A DNA stretch of 64,000 nucleotides from Glacieibacterium sp965200405 (GTDB taxonomy: Bacteria; Pseudomonadota; Alphaproteobacteria; Sphingomonadales; Sphingomonadaceae). The translations under genes were made by a program, and so were the position numbers. How positions within the stretch are numbered: position 1 is the first letter of the stretch; each line of letters begins with the position of its first letter. Positions 9,160-16,989 of the stretch are shown here, piece by piece. The stretch is from assembly GCF_965200405.1 (NCBI RefSeq), contig NZ_OZ241356.1, positions 124,001-188,000 on the forward strand, given 5' to 3'. The notes under the pieces were generated by a model, which was not told the origin of the DNA, searched no databases, and was given only the letters and a program-made list of their open reading frames with translations.

Positions 9160-10962
9160 ATGTTCGTTCGCTTGCTTGCCGGCCTGTTGATCGGCGCTGC
9201 CCTGCCTCTGGGCTTTCCCGCTGCGGCTGCCACCGTTGCCCCGGCCGTCGCGCCATCGGCCGCGCTCAAGGCATTGTTTGCAGCCAGTGACGAAGCACAG
9301 ATGCGGCGCAATCCCGTCCAGGCGCTGTTCCGCGGCGATCCGCGCTACGCCGACCAGCTTGGCGACTATATCACCGACGCGTATTTCGCGGCCGAGAAAG
9401 CCGCTGCCGAGGCCGACCTCGCGGCGCTGCACAGGATCGATCGCAACCAGCTCAATGCCGACGACCGCATTTCCTACGATGTCTTCGAATATCAGACGGA
9501 GATGGGCCTGAGGGCCTTTGCTCCCGCCCTGCTCAAGGCTTCGAACGAACGCCCGGTCGACCATTTTGCCGGCTTCCAGACGTTCATTCCCGATCTGTCG
9601 TCCGGCGAAGGATCAGCGCCGTTCAAGACCGTCGCGGACTATGAGAACAACCTCAAGCGGCTCGACGGGTACGTCGTGTACATCGACCGCGCCATCGCCC
9701 GGATGCGACAGGGAATGGCCGACGGCATCGTCAATCCAAAGCTGGTGATGTCCAACGTCGTCTCGCAGCTCGACGCGCTGCTGCCGCCGACCGTCGAAGC
9801 CAGCATCTTCTACAAGCCTGTCCTCAACTTTCCGGACACGGTGCCGGCGACCGATCGCAGCCGGCTGACGGCAGCGTACGCCGCCTTCATTCGCGACAAG
9901 CTGAACCCGGCGCAGGCCAAGCTGCGCGACTTCATCAAGAACGAATATCTGCCCAAGGCTCGCGACAGCGTCGGTCTCGGCCAGATGCCCGGTGGTGCCG
10001 CGCTGTACCGCTATCTGGTGGCCGCGACGACGACGACCGACATGACACCGGAGGCGATCCACGCCATCGGCCTGGCGGAAGTGAAGCGCATCCATGCGGA
10101 GATGGAGAAGGTCAAGGCACAGGCCGGCTTCAAGGGCAGCCTGGCGGAATTCTTCGTCTTCATGCGCACCGACCCGCGCTTTGCACCCAAGACCCGCGAG
10201 GCGATGCGCGACGAGTTCTACGCGATCGACAAGCGTGTGCTGGCTGTCGTCGGCAAGGACTTCGCGACGATCCCCAAGTCGCCGCTGGAAATCCGCCCAG
10301 TGCCGGCGTTCAAGGAAAAAACCGAAGCTGCGGGCTCGTACAACCAGGGTACGCCTGACGGTTCGCGGCCGGGCATCTTCTATTACAACGCCTATGACCT
10401 GCCCTCGCGCTTCACCTGGGGCTTCGAGACGCTGTTCCTGCACGAAGGCATTCCCGGACACCATTTCCAGATCAGCCTGGCGCAGGAGAACGCGGCGCTG
10501 CCGGCGTTCCAACGCTTCGGCGGCAATACCGCCTTCGTCGAGGGTTGGGCGCTGTACGCCGAAAGCCTCGGCTACGAGCTCGGCTTCTTCACCGATCCGT
10601 ACCAGAATTACGGGCACCTCAATGACGAGATCTTGCGCGCCATGCGCCTCGTCGTCGACACCGGGATCCATGCTCAAGGCTGGAGCCGCGACAAGGCGAT
10701 CGCCTATATGCTCGACAACAGCGCGATGGGCCGCAGCGATGTCACCGCCGAGGTCGAGCGGTACATTGCCATCCCATCGCAGGCATTGGCTTACAAAGTC
10801 GGCCAGTTGACCATTCGCCGCCTGCGCACCCGCGCCGAGGCCGCGCTTGGAACAAGGTTCGATGTGCGCGAATTTCACGCCCAGGTACTGATGTCGGGTG
10901 CCTTGCCGATGAAAGTACTGGAAGAAAAGATTGATGCGTGGATCGCCACCAGACGCGGCTGA
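9160..10962 (+). CDS. DUF885 family protein, exported putative metallo-hydrolase
   Basis: A 600-residue protein with a Sec signal peptide (MFVRLLAGLLIGAALPLGF, then AAAA and a cleavage region near residue 24), so it should be periplasmic or surface-bound. The DUF885 family is related to zinc peptidases: the motif LHEGIPGHHFQ (base 10438 onward) is the modified HExxH-type site, and FVEGWALYAE downstream supplies the next glutamate. Substrate unknown; peptide hydrolysis is the family-based guess. ATG at 9160 has GGAG 6 nt upstream. An open frame extends upstream to 9064, but those residues have no signal character and the start would lack a ribosome-binding site. Confidence 0.9.
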   Translation: MFVRLLAGLLIGAALPLGFPAAAATVAPAVAPSAALKALFAASDEAQMRRNPVQALFRGDPRYADQLGDYITDAYFAAEKAAAEADLAALHRIDRNQLNADDRISYDVFEYQTEMGLRAFAPALLKASNERPVDHFAGFQTFIPDLSSGEGSAPFKTVADYENNLKRLDGYVVYIDRAIARMRQGMADGIVNPKLVMSNVVSQLDALLPPTVEASIFYKPVLNFPDTVPATDRSRLTAAYAAFIRDKLNPAQAKLRDFIKNEYLPKARDSVGLGQMPGGAALYRYLVAATTTTDMTPEAIHAIGLAEVKRIHAEMEKVKAQAGFKGSLAEFFVFMRTDPRFAPKTREAMRDEFYAIDKRVLAVVGKDFATIPKSPLEIRPVPAFKEKTEAAGSYNQGTPDGSRPGIFYYNAYDLPSRFTWGFETLFLHEGIPGHHFQISLAQENAALPAFQRFGGNTAFVEGWALYAESLGYELGFFTDPYQNYGHLNDEILRAMRLVVDTGIHAQGWSRDKAIAYMLDNSAMGRSDVTAEVERYIAIPSQALAYKVGQLTIRRLRTRAEAALGTRFDVREFHAQVLMSGALPMKVLEEKIDAWIATRRG

Positions 10963-11396
10963 ACCGGCCAGCCGCGCCCATCTAGCCCTTTTGAACCTGC
11001 CATTACCTGATTACAAAAAAATCCCTGTAGCAGGTGAATATGCACTCTGTACGAATGCGCACACAGTAATCGTGATCGACTTGCGCGCAGTTCGTACGAA
11101 AACGTAACGTTCGGACAAAGTAGAATGGTTTCAGACAGGTTGCGCCCGCCAATCGCAAGCCGTGGAACGGTTATCCACAGACGGCTGTTCGATCAAAGCC
11201 GGTTGAAATCGGCGATCAGGCTCAGCATGACTGGCGAGATGGCAACAATTACTGGTTATGATTCGCTATTCGGCGATTTCGCGCGCAGTACCGTTCATGA
11301 ATCGGTACGCAACCGCGCCGACGCTGCGCCATGGTCATGCGAGAGCCAAAGCTCGCCGCGTGCGCTCCCGCAGCCAAAGGAAATATTCGGCCGTGA
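10963..11396. promoter_or_regulatory. 434-base intergenic region upstream of the Crp/Fnr gene, with a DnaA box
   Basis: This region is less GC-rich than its surroundings near its left end (GATTACAAAAAAATCC around 11009). It contains a perfect 10-bp palindrome TTCGTACGAA at 11091-11100, a related half-site GTACGAA at 11049-11055, and one exact DnaA-box consensus TTATCCACA at 11171-11179. An open frame of 91 codons (ATG 11125, stop overlapping the Crp/Fnr ATG) exists, but its composition is not gene-like, so I leave it uncalled. Probably a long regulatory leader for the downstream regulator. Confidence 0.5.
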
Positions 11397-12149
11397 ATGA
11401 CTAATCGGACCAAGGTTGCCAACCGGCTTTTGCGCACGATGAACGCCGCTGACTACGGGCTCCTGGCAAGCTATTTAACCGAAGTAGAACTACCCAAGGG
11501 TCAGACGCTGATCGAGCCCTTCGAACCCCTGCGCCATAGCTGGTTCCTCCTGTCCGGCCTCGCATCGGTAGTCGCTACGACCCAGTCGGGAAGCCAGGCC
11601 GAGGTTGGCGTCGTTGGCCATGAGGGTCTGGTGTCGACCGCGACGATCCACGGTATCGACGCTATCCCGCTGCGTTGCTTCATGCAGCTGCCGGGTACCG
11701 GATTGCGCATCAGGGTCGAGGACCTGCGCCGCGCGATCGAGCAGAGCCGGACGCTTGAGCGCCTGCTGCTCGCTTACGCCGAATGTTTCGCGCTGCAGAT
11801 TGCCGGCACTTCGCTGGCCTATGCCACCCGCACGATCGAGGAGCGGCTCGCGCGCTGGCTGCTGATGTGCGACGACCGTTCGATCGGCGGACTGGTCGCC
11901 CTGACGCACGAGCAGCTGTCGTTGATGCTGGGCGTTCGCCGTGCTGGCGTTACCGTAGCGCTGCAGTCGCTGGAGAGCGCCCAGATCGTCGAGACCAAGC
12001 GCGGCGTTATCCGCATCCTCGACCGCCAGGGTCTGCTGCGGCTCGCCGGCGACGCGTATGGCGGTCCAGAGGCCGACTACGAGCGCCTGATCGGTCCGGA
12101 TCCAGGCCTGGATACCCGCGTCGCGGACGCTCCGCGACTGGCGTTCTAG
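11397..12149 (+). CDS. Crp/Fnr-family transcriptional regulator
   Basis: DNA-binding regulator of 250 residues. Residues about 20-120 form a cyclic-nucleotide-binding-like beta-roll (LPKGQTLIEPFEPLRHSWFLLSG...VGVVGHEGLVS); residues 140-225 form the winged helix (TRTIEERLARWLLM..., LTHEQLSLMLGVRRAGVTVAL). The FNR iron-sulphur cysteine pattern is absent, and the cAMP-contact arginine/serine set is not obvious, so the signal is unknown. ATG at 11397 follows AAAGGAAAT at some distance. It precedes accA by 68 bases on the same strand, but nothing shows a functional link. Confidence 0.88.
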   Translation: MTNRTKVANRLLRTMNAADYGLLASYLTEVELPKGQTLIEPFEPLRHSWFLLSGLASVVATTQSGSQAEVGVVGHEGLVSTATIHGIDAIPLRCFMQLPGTGLRIRVEDLRRAIEQSRTLERLLLAYAECFALQIAGTSLAYATRTIEERLARWLLMCDDRSIGGLVALTHEQLSLMLGVRRAGVTVALQSLESAQIVETKRGVIRILDRQGLLRLAGDAYGGPEADYERLIGPDPGLDTRVADAPRLAF

Positions 12150-12217
12150 GCACGCTTGCGACAGCGTTCGACCGTAAAGGTTTGACGCTGGCCAGCGCCG
12201 GTCCTAACCCCGCCGCC

Positions 12218-13156
12218 ATGGTTGCCGCTCTCGAATTCGAAAAAGACATCGTCGATCTGGAGACGCGCGCCGCAGCGCTCCGTGCCGACGCTTCCGATCC
12301 TGCCGAGGCGCAGCGCCTCGAGCACCGGGCAAGGTCGCTGCTGTCCGACACTTACGCCAAGCTGACGCCGTGGCAGAAAACCCAGGTCGCGCGGCATCCG
12401 GAGCGTCCGCACTTCAAGGATTATCTGGCGCTGCTGGTCACTGACTTCACCCCGCTGAGTGGCGACCGCAGCTTTGGCGAGGACGCCGCGATCATCGGTG
12501 GCATCGGTCGTTTCCGGGGTCGCTCGGTCATGATCATCGGGCATGAAAAGGGTGCCGACACCGCCAGCCGGGTCAAGCACAACTTCGGCATGGGCCGCCC
12601 CGAAGGGTATCGCAAGGCGGCACGGCTGATGGAGCTGGCGGGCCGCTTCGGCATTCCGGTCATCACCCTGATCGACACCCCCGGCGCCTTTCCCGGCCTC
12701 GACGGCGAAGCGCGCGGCCAGGCCGAGGCGATCGCCCGCGCCACCCAGACCTGCCTCGACCTGCCTGTCCCGATGATCGCCGCGATCGTCGGCGAGGGGA
12801 TGTCCGGCGGCGCCGTCGGGCTGGCCGCGGCAAACCGCGTCATCATGTTCGAGCATGCGATCTATGCCGTCATCTCGCCCGAGGGCTGCGCCTCGATCCT
12901 GTGGCGTGGCGAGGAAAAACGCGGACCCGAGGCCGCCGAGGCGATGCGCATCACCGCCGCCGACCTGACCCGCTTCGGCGTCGTCGACACCATCGTTCCC
13001 GAGCCGCTGGGCGGTGCCCATCGTGACCCGGCCGCGGCGATCCAAGCTCTCGGCGACACGCTCGAAGCAGAACTCGCCCGGCTCGACGAACAAAAGCCCG
13101 CCGACCTGCGCCGCAGCCGCCGCGCCAAGTTCATCGAAATGGGGCGCGCCGCCTGA
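12218..13156 (+). CDS. accA: Acetyl-CoA carboxylase carboxyltransferase subunit alpha
   Basis: With AccD it moves the carboxyl group from biotin-BCCP to acetyl-CoA, giving malonyl-CoA, the committed step of fatty acid synthesis; cytoplasmic. The 312-residue protein has the typical start (LEFEKDIVDLETR), the helical N-terminal region, GHEKGADT, then the crotonase-like core with TLIDTPGAFPGLDGEARGQ and the oxyanion region GEGMSGGAVG. ATG at 12218 gives the usual family length; the frame stays open far upstream but that part is a shadow of the Crp/Fnr gene. The stop TGA overlaps the proposed CTG start of the Nudix gene. Confidence 0.96.
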   Translation: MVAALEFEKDIVDLETRAAALRADASDPAEAQRLEHRARSLLSDTYAKLTPWQKTQVARHPERPHFKDYLALLVTDFTPLSGDRSFGEDAAIIGGIGRFRGRSVMIIGHEKGADTASRVKHNFGMGRPEGYRKAARLMELAGRFGIPVITLIDTPGAFPGLDGEARGQAEAIARATQTCLDLPVPMIAAIVGEGMSGGAVGLAAANRVIMFEHAIYAVISPEGCASILWRGEEKRGPEAAEAMRITAADLTRFGVVDTIVPEPLGGAHRDPAAAIQALGDTLEAELARLDEQKPADLRRSRRAKFIEMGRAA

Positions 13157-13593
13157 CCGACATCGACTGCCCCTGCCCGGCGACGGTCGCCGGCCTGCCG
13201 CTGCTGTACGTCGTCGCGGCGGCGCTGGTCGATGCCGATGGCCGCATCCTCGTCGCCGAGCGCCCACCCGGCAAGCACCTCTCCGGCCGCTGGGAGTTCC
13301 CCGGCGGCAAGATCGAGCCCGGCGAGTCCCCAGAAGCAGCCCTGGTCCGCGAGCTTGCCGAGGAACTGGCCGTCGATACCAGCGCCTCGTGCCTGGCACC
13401 TGCCGGGTTCGCCAGCCACGCCTATGACGAGTTCCACCTGATCCTGCTGCTGTTCGTCTGCCGTCGCTGGCGCGGCGTTCCTGCCGGGCAGCAGGGACAG
13501 GCGTTGCAGTGGCTGCGGGTACCCGAGCTGTTCTCGCTGGACATGCCCCCGGCGGATCGTCCGCTGCTCGGGCTGCTGGACGCGTTACTCTAG
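13153..13593 (+). CDS. MutT-type Nudix hydrolase with apparent CTG start
   Basis: Probably an 8-oxo-dGTP diphosphatase that cleans the nucleotide pool. The protein (about 146 aa) reads LLYVVAAALVDADGRILVAE, then the Nudix box GGKIEPGESPEAALVRELAEEL with the conserved glycine, RE and EE residues. The frame is open from 13027 to the TAG at 13591, yet it contains no ATG, GTG or TTG before the Nudix box; the first such codon is a TTG near 13504. The best start is CTG at 13153 (LTDID, like the usual MTD-), sharing bases with the accA stop as CTGA. GGGG at 13141-13144 could act as ribosome-binding site. Alternatives are an ATC start or translation coupled to accA. Confidence 0.82.
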   Translation: MTDIDCPCPATVAGLPLLYVVAAALVDADGRILVAERPPGKHLSGRWEFPGGKIEPGESPEAALVRELAEELAVDTSASCLAPAGFASHAYDEFHLILLLFVCRRWRGVPAGQQGQALQWLRVPELFSLDMPPADRPLLGLLDALL

Positions 13594-13597
13594 GCTC

Positions 13598-14476
13598 CTA
13601 CTGCCCCCTCCCGGAACGGGAGGGGTCGGGGGTGGGACTTGGCATAAGCTCTAGCTGCCGACCTTGTGGGAGACCCACCCCAGCCCCTCCCGTTCCGGGA
13701 GGGGGAGCAGTGAGCAGCGGTGCCATCGGCGCCCAGCCGGCGAGTGTAATGACCTGCACCGTCACCGCGACCCGGCCCGCCGCATCGGCGCGCTCGCCGA
13801 ACCGTCTTGCCGCATCGGCAAGCACATCGCGCCGCAGTGGCACGCGGTCCGACAGCGCGTTGCCGTCGCCGGTGCCGTGCACATCCTTAATCAGCGCGAA
13901 CAGGCTGTCGTACTTGACCACCAGTGAGTCCACGTCGGCGACCGGCAGCGAAAAGCCTGCGCGTTGCAGCAGGGCCGCCGCCTCACGCGGGTCGACCATC
14001 GGGGCAATGCGAGCCGCCGCCCGCCCGGTCAGGTCGCTCTCGGCCGCCAACAGGTCGGCGCGCAATTCGCCGAGCGTCGCCCCGCCGAAGAAGCTGGCAA
14101 TGAAAAGTCCATCCGGCACCAGCGCCCGCCGCGCCAGCAGCAATGCCCCCGGCAGGTCGCCGACACCCTGCAGCACACCGGCCGAGGCGATCAGGTCGAA
14201 GCTGGCGTCGGCGAACGGCAGCCGGTCCTCGTCACCGACCACCGACAATCCGGCGGCTGCGACGAGCCCGCATCTCACCAGCAGGGGCGCTGCGATCCGG
14301 TCGCCCATCGTCCCGCCGAGATCCAGCACCCGCTCGAACTTGCGCGCGATCCCGGTCAGGCGCTCAGCGAGGTCGTCGGCCAGCGCATTGCGCAGGAAAT
14401 CATGCTTCGCCAGCGTCGGCGCGGCCCGCTCGGCGTGGCGGCGGCGGACCCGCCGGTCAAAGATCGCGGACGACAT
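13598..14476 (-). CDS. SAM-dependent methyltransferase (BioC/NDUFAF5-like)
   Basis: Class I methyltransferase of about 292 residues. It starts MSSAIFDRRVRRRHAERAAP, as in the BioC/NDUFAF5-like family, then has the SAM-binding strand VLDLGGTMG (motif I), VVGDEDRLPFADASFDLIAS (motifs II-III) and a C-terminal GWAP motif. In relatives GWAP is followed by a conserved tail; here that tail is replaced by about 37 residues encoded by the palindromic repeat (MPSPTPDPSRSGRGQ at the end), and the stop TAG lies just beyond the repeat edge. ATG at 14476 matches the family start better than ATG 14503. Divergent from comF. Whether activity survives the altered tail is unknown. Confidence 0.83.
   Translation of the reverse strand: MSSAIFDRRVRRRHAERAAPTLAKHDFLRNALADDLAERLTGIARKFERVLDLGGTMGDRIAAPLLVRCGLVAAAGLSVVGDEDRLPFADASFDLIASAGVLQGVGDLPGALLLARRALVPDGLFIASFFGGATLGELRADLLAAESDLTGRAAARIAPMVDPREAAALLQRAGFSLPVADVDSLVVKYDSLFALIKDVHGTGDGNALSDRVPLRRDVLADAARRFGERADAAGRVAVTVQVITLAGWAPMAPLLTAPPPGTGGAGVGLPQGRQLELMPSPTPDPSRSGRGQ
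13601..13710. repeat. Palindromic intergenic repeat, copy A (110 bp)
   Basis: Imperfect inverted repeat of about 40 bases per arm around a core of about 30. Each arm is itself a hairpin: CCCTCCCG-GAA-CGGGAGGG on the left and CCCTCCCG-TTC-CGGGAGGG on the right, followed inward by CGGGGGTGGGACT and its complement. Both ends read CTGC...GCAG. The same element occurs at 58004-58114, and a relative at 47420-47566. Here it begins 7 bases after the Nudix stop and forms the last part of the methyltransferase gene on the other strand. It may also serve as a two-way terminator. Confidence 0.85.
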
Positions 14477-14526
14477 GCTCCCGCCTAGCCCATGGTGGCG
14501 CATCGGGAAACCGCCTAGGCTGACGC

Positions 14527-15306
14527 ATGGAACCCGGGGCAGTTGCGCAGGCAGGAACGTCGGGACTGCGCATCCTTGCTCGCGGCGGAGCGGTCGCCGC
14601 CAATTGGCTGCTCGACGTCCTGTTACCGCCGCGCTGCCCGGCCTGCCGCGACGTCGTCCGGATCGATGGCAGTTTTTGTGCGGGATGCTGGGCCGGACTG
14701 CGCTTTTTGACAGCCCCCTGGTGCGCTCGCTGCGGCCTGCCTTTCGCGCACGACCTCGGCGACGCCAGCGAGTGCGGCGCCTGCCTGCTCAAGCCGCCGC
14801 GCTACACCACGGCGCGCTCAGCACTTGCCTATGATGGCACGGCGCGCCCGGTGCTGCTCGGCTTCAAGCACGGCGACCGCCAGCATCTTGCACGGCTGAT
14901 GGCGCCGCAATTGGCGCGGGTCGGCATGGACTGGCTCGGTCCCGACTCGCTGCTGGTGCCGGTACCGCTGCACCGCTCGCGGCTGTGGCAGCGCGGCTTC
15001 AACCAGGCGGCTCTACTGGCCCGGCTGGTCGGCCGACGGACCGGAACACCGCTGCTGGTCGACGGCCTGAAACGCGTCAAGCGGACCCGGCTGAGCCGCG
15101 GCATGAACCGCCGCCAGCGCACCGAGAACGTCCGCAGCGCCTTCCGCGTCGCCCGCCCAACGGCGATCACGGGCAGGCGGATTGTGCTGATCGACGACGT
15201 CCTGACCACCGGCGCAACCGTCGAAGCCTGTTCGCGCGTTCTGCTCAGGGCGGGCGCAACCTCGGTCCATGTCTTGACCTGGGCCCGGGTTGTGCGCGAC
15301 GCTTGA
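14527..15306 (+). CDS. comF: ComF family protein (phosphoribosyltransferase-like)
   Basis: ComF-type protein, linked in other bacteria to DNA uptake or to recycling of DNA building blocks. The N-terminal third carries a double zinc ribbon: CPAC, CAGC, CARC and CGAC (residues about 40-90). The C-terminal part has a type I phosphoribosyltransferase fold with the PRPP loop IVLIDDVLTTGAT (residues about 220-232) and PVPLHRSRLWQRGFNQA, the ComF signature. At 259 residues it is of normal length. It opens a compact same-strand run with grxC, a nitrilase-family gene and DUF1178; the gap to grxC is 16 bases. Confidence 0.93.
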   Translation: MEPGAVAQAGTSGLRILARGGAVAANWLLDVLLPPRCPACRDVVRIDGSFCAGCWAGLRFLTAPWCARCGLPFAHDLGDASECGACLLKPPRYTTARSALAYDGTARPVLLGFKHGDRQHLARLMAPQLARVGMDWLGPDSLLVPVPLHRSRLWQRGFNQAALLARLVGRRTGTPLLVDGLKRVKRTRLSRGMNRRQRTENVRSAFRVARPTAITGRRIVLIDDVLTTGATVEACSRVLLRAGATSVHVLTWARVVRDA

Positions 15307-15322
15307 AAGGAGAGGTGCGTAA

Positions 15323-15580
15323 ATGCCTAAGATCGAAGTCTATACCAAATTCTTCTGCCCCTATTGCACCCGCGCGATGTCCTTGCTGAAGTCCAAGGGC
15401 GCGGCGTTCGAGGAGTATGACATCAGCATGGGCGGCGCCCGCCGCGCCGAGATGCTGGCGCGCTCCGGCGGCGCGAGCACGGTCCCGCAAGTGTTCATCG
15501 GCGACCGGCACATCGGCGGCAGCGACGATCTTGCGGCGCTGGAGCGGGCCGGCAAGCTCGACGCGCTGCTCAACGCGTGA
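15323..15580 (+). CDS. grxC: Glutaredoxin 3
   Basis: Small dithiol glutaredoxin (85 aa) that reduces disulfides and protein-glutathione adducts using glutathione. The active site CPYC lies at residues 12-15 (FFCPYCTRAM); the glutathione-binding TVPQVFIGDRHIGG, with its cis-proline, and the GGSDDL turn follow. A strong ribosome-binding site, AAAGGAGAGG, precedes ATG 15323. The TGA stop overlaps the GTG start of the nitrilase-family gene (GTGA), so the two are translationally coupled. Confidence 0.97.
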   Translation: MPKIEVYTKFFCPYCTRAMSLLKSKGAAFEEYDISMGGARRAEMLARSGGASTVPQVFIGDRHIGGSDDLAALERAGKLDALLNA

Positions 15581-16407
15581 GGCCGCTCAGGATCGGCGTC
15601 CTGCAGACCACCACCGGTATTTCACCGGCGGTCAGCGCCGGGCAGCTCGTCGAAAGCATCGGCGAGGCCGCGGCAGCCGGCGTCGAACTGCTGTTCACAC
15701 CGGAAATGAGCGGGATGCTCGATCGTGACCGTCATCGGATGCGGGCGGCGGTCAGGTCGGAAGCCGACGACGTCGTGCTGGCGGCGGTGCGTGAGGCAGC
15801 CGCCAAGCATCGCCTGTGGGTGCATCTCGGGTCGCTGGCAGTCCTGGCGGCGGAGTCGGCGGACTTGCCGGTCAACCGCGGCTTCGTCATCGACGACACC
15901 GGCGCGATCATCGCCCGGTACGACAAGATCCACCTGTTCGATGTCGACCTGCCGAGCGGCGAGCGCATCCGCGAGTCGTCCGGCTATGCCCCGGGCGGGC
16001 AGGCTGTGGTGACGTCCACGCCCTGGGCCCGGCTTGGCTTGTCGGTATGCTACGATGTGCGTTTTCCGCCGCTGTACAATGCCTTGGCCGGTGCCGGCGC
16101 CGAGCTCATCGCGGTCCCTGCGGCCTTCACCCGCCCGACCGGCAAGGCGCATTGGCACATCCTGCTCCGCGCCCGCGCCATCGAAACCGGCAGCTTCGTC
16201 GTCGCCGCCGCGCAGACCGGCGAGCATGAGGATGGCCGCGCCACCTATGGTCATTCGCTGGTCGTCGACCCTTGGGGCGAAGTGCTCCTCGACATGGGCG
16301 AGGCCCCCGGGCTGGCGGTGCTCGACATCGACCTCGACGCGGTCGCGGCAGCCCGCGGGCGGATCCCGGCGCTGGCGAACGCGCGCAGCTTCGCGCTGCC
16401 GGCATGA
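15577..16407 (+). CDS. Carbon-nitrogen hydrolase (nitrilase superfamily, Nit-like amidase)
   Basis: Amidase of the nitrilase superfamily, 276 residues, with the full Glu-Lys-Cys triad: E43 (FTPEMSG), K117 (YDKIHLFDVDLP) and C158 (LSVCYDVRFP). The KIHLFDVDLP sequence is close to Nit1/Nit2-like enzymes, which hydrolyse deaminated glutathione or omega-amides; position next to a glutaredoxin gene would suit a role in glutathione repair, but this is inference. GTG at 15577 overlaps the grxC stop and the TGA stop overlaps the ATG of the DUF1178 gene. No signal peptide, so cytoplasmic. Confidence 0.92.
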   Translation: MRPLRIGVLQTTTGISPAVSAGQLVESIGEAAAAGVELLFTPEMSGMLDRDRHRMRAAVRSEADDVVLAAVREAAAKHRLWVHLGSLAVLAAESADLPVNRGFVIDDTGAIIARYDKIHLFDVDLPSGERIRESSGYAPGGQAVVTSTPWARLGLSVCYDVRFPPLYNALAGAGAELIAVPAAFTRPTGKAHWHILLRARAIETGSFVVAAAQTGEHEDGRATYGHSLVVDPWGEVLLDMGEAPGLAVLDIDLDAVAAARGRIPALANARSFALPA

Positions 16408-16829
16408 TCGTCTTCGACCTGCGCTGCACCGACGCCCATGTCTTCGAAGCGTGGTTCGGCTCGACCGGCGACTATGAGGCGCAACTCGGCCGCGGCCTGA
16501 TCGAATGCCCGATCTGCGGCGACTCAGGCATCGCCAAGGCGGTAATGGCGCCCGCGGTACCGTCGAAGGGTAATCGCGCCGTCACGCCGAGCCCGATGCA
16601 GGTCAAGGCCGCACTGGCAACGCTGGCCAAGGCGCAGGCGAGCGTCGAGGCCAATTGCGACTATGTCGGCGGCGATTTCGCCAGCGAGGCGCGCTCGATG
16701 CACGAAGGCGAAACCCCGCAGCGCGGCATCTACGGCGAGGCCACGCGCGCCGAAGCCGCCAGCCTGGTCGCCGACGGCGTTCCCGTCGCGCCGCTGCTGT
16801 TCCGCCCCCGCGCCCGATCGGACGCCTGA
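16404..16829 (+). CDS. DUF1178 family protein
   Basis: A 141-residue cytoplasmic protein of unknown function that belongs to the alphaproteobacterial/betaproteobacterial DUF1178 family. Typical features are the start MIVFDLRC, HVFEAWFGS, and the CPIC pair at residues 34-37, which with the earlier cysteine suggests a small metal-binding ribbon. The C-terminal half ends in EAASLVADGVPVAPLLFRP, the family signature. ATG overlaps the preceding stop (ATGA). It closes the comF-grxC-nitrilase run, an arrangement common in alphaproteobacteria. Confidence 0.93.
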   Translation: MIVFDLRCTDAHVFEAWFGSTGDYEAQLGRGLIECPICGDSGIAKAVMAPAVPSKGNRAVTPSPMQVKAALATLAKAQASVEANCDYVGGDFASEARSMHEGETPQRGIYGEATRAEAASLVADGVPVAPLLFRPRARSDA

Positions 16830-16869
16830 GCCGCCGCGTCCGCCGTAACGACGCACTGCGCCAGACCGC

Positions 16870-16898
16870 TTGCCCCCGGCGCCCCAAGCGACTATATC
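16870..16898 (+). promoter_or_regulatory. Candidate sigma-70-type promoter for the rimP-nusA-infB operon
   Basis: TTGCCC at 16870-16875 and TATATC at 16893-16898 are separated by exactly 17 bases, in the 160-base gap before rimP. Transcription would begin near 16905, leaving a leader of about 85 bases. Judged by eye only; the rest of the gap holds no other clear element. Confidence 0.45.
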
Positions 16899-16989
16899 GC
16901 CGTCATCTTCCACATGGTTATTCCGGTGTAAGGTCGGTCCGGAGCGTTCCGGCCGCCGCCGCCATCGTTTATGTTCGGATGCTGTTGAT

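Noticed and set aside
11125..11400. A 91-codon open frame whose stop overlaps the Crp/Fnr start
   Set aside because: No ribosome-binding site, no gene-like amino-acid pattern or codon bias, and no recognised domain; the ATGA overlap alone is not enough.
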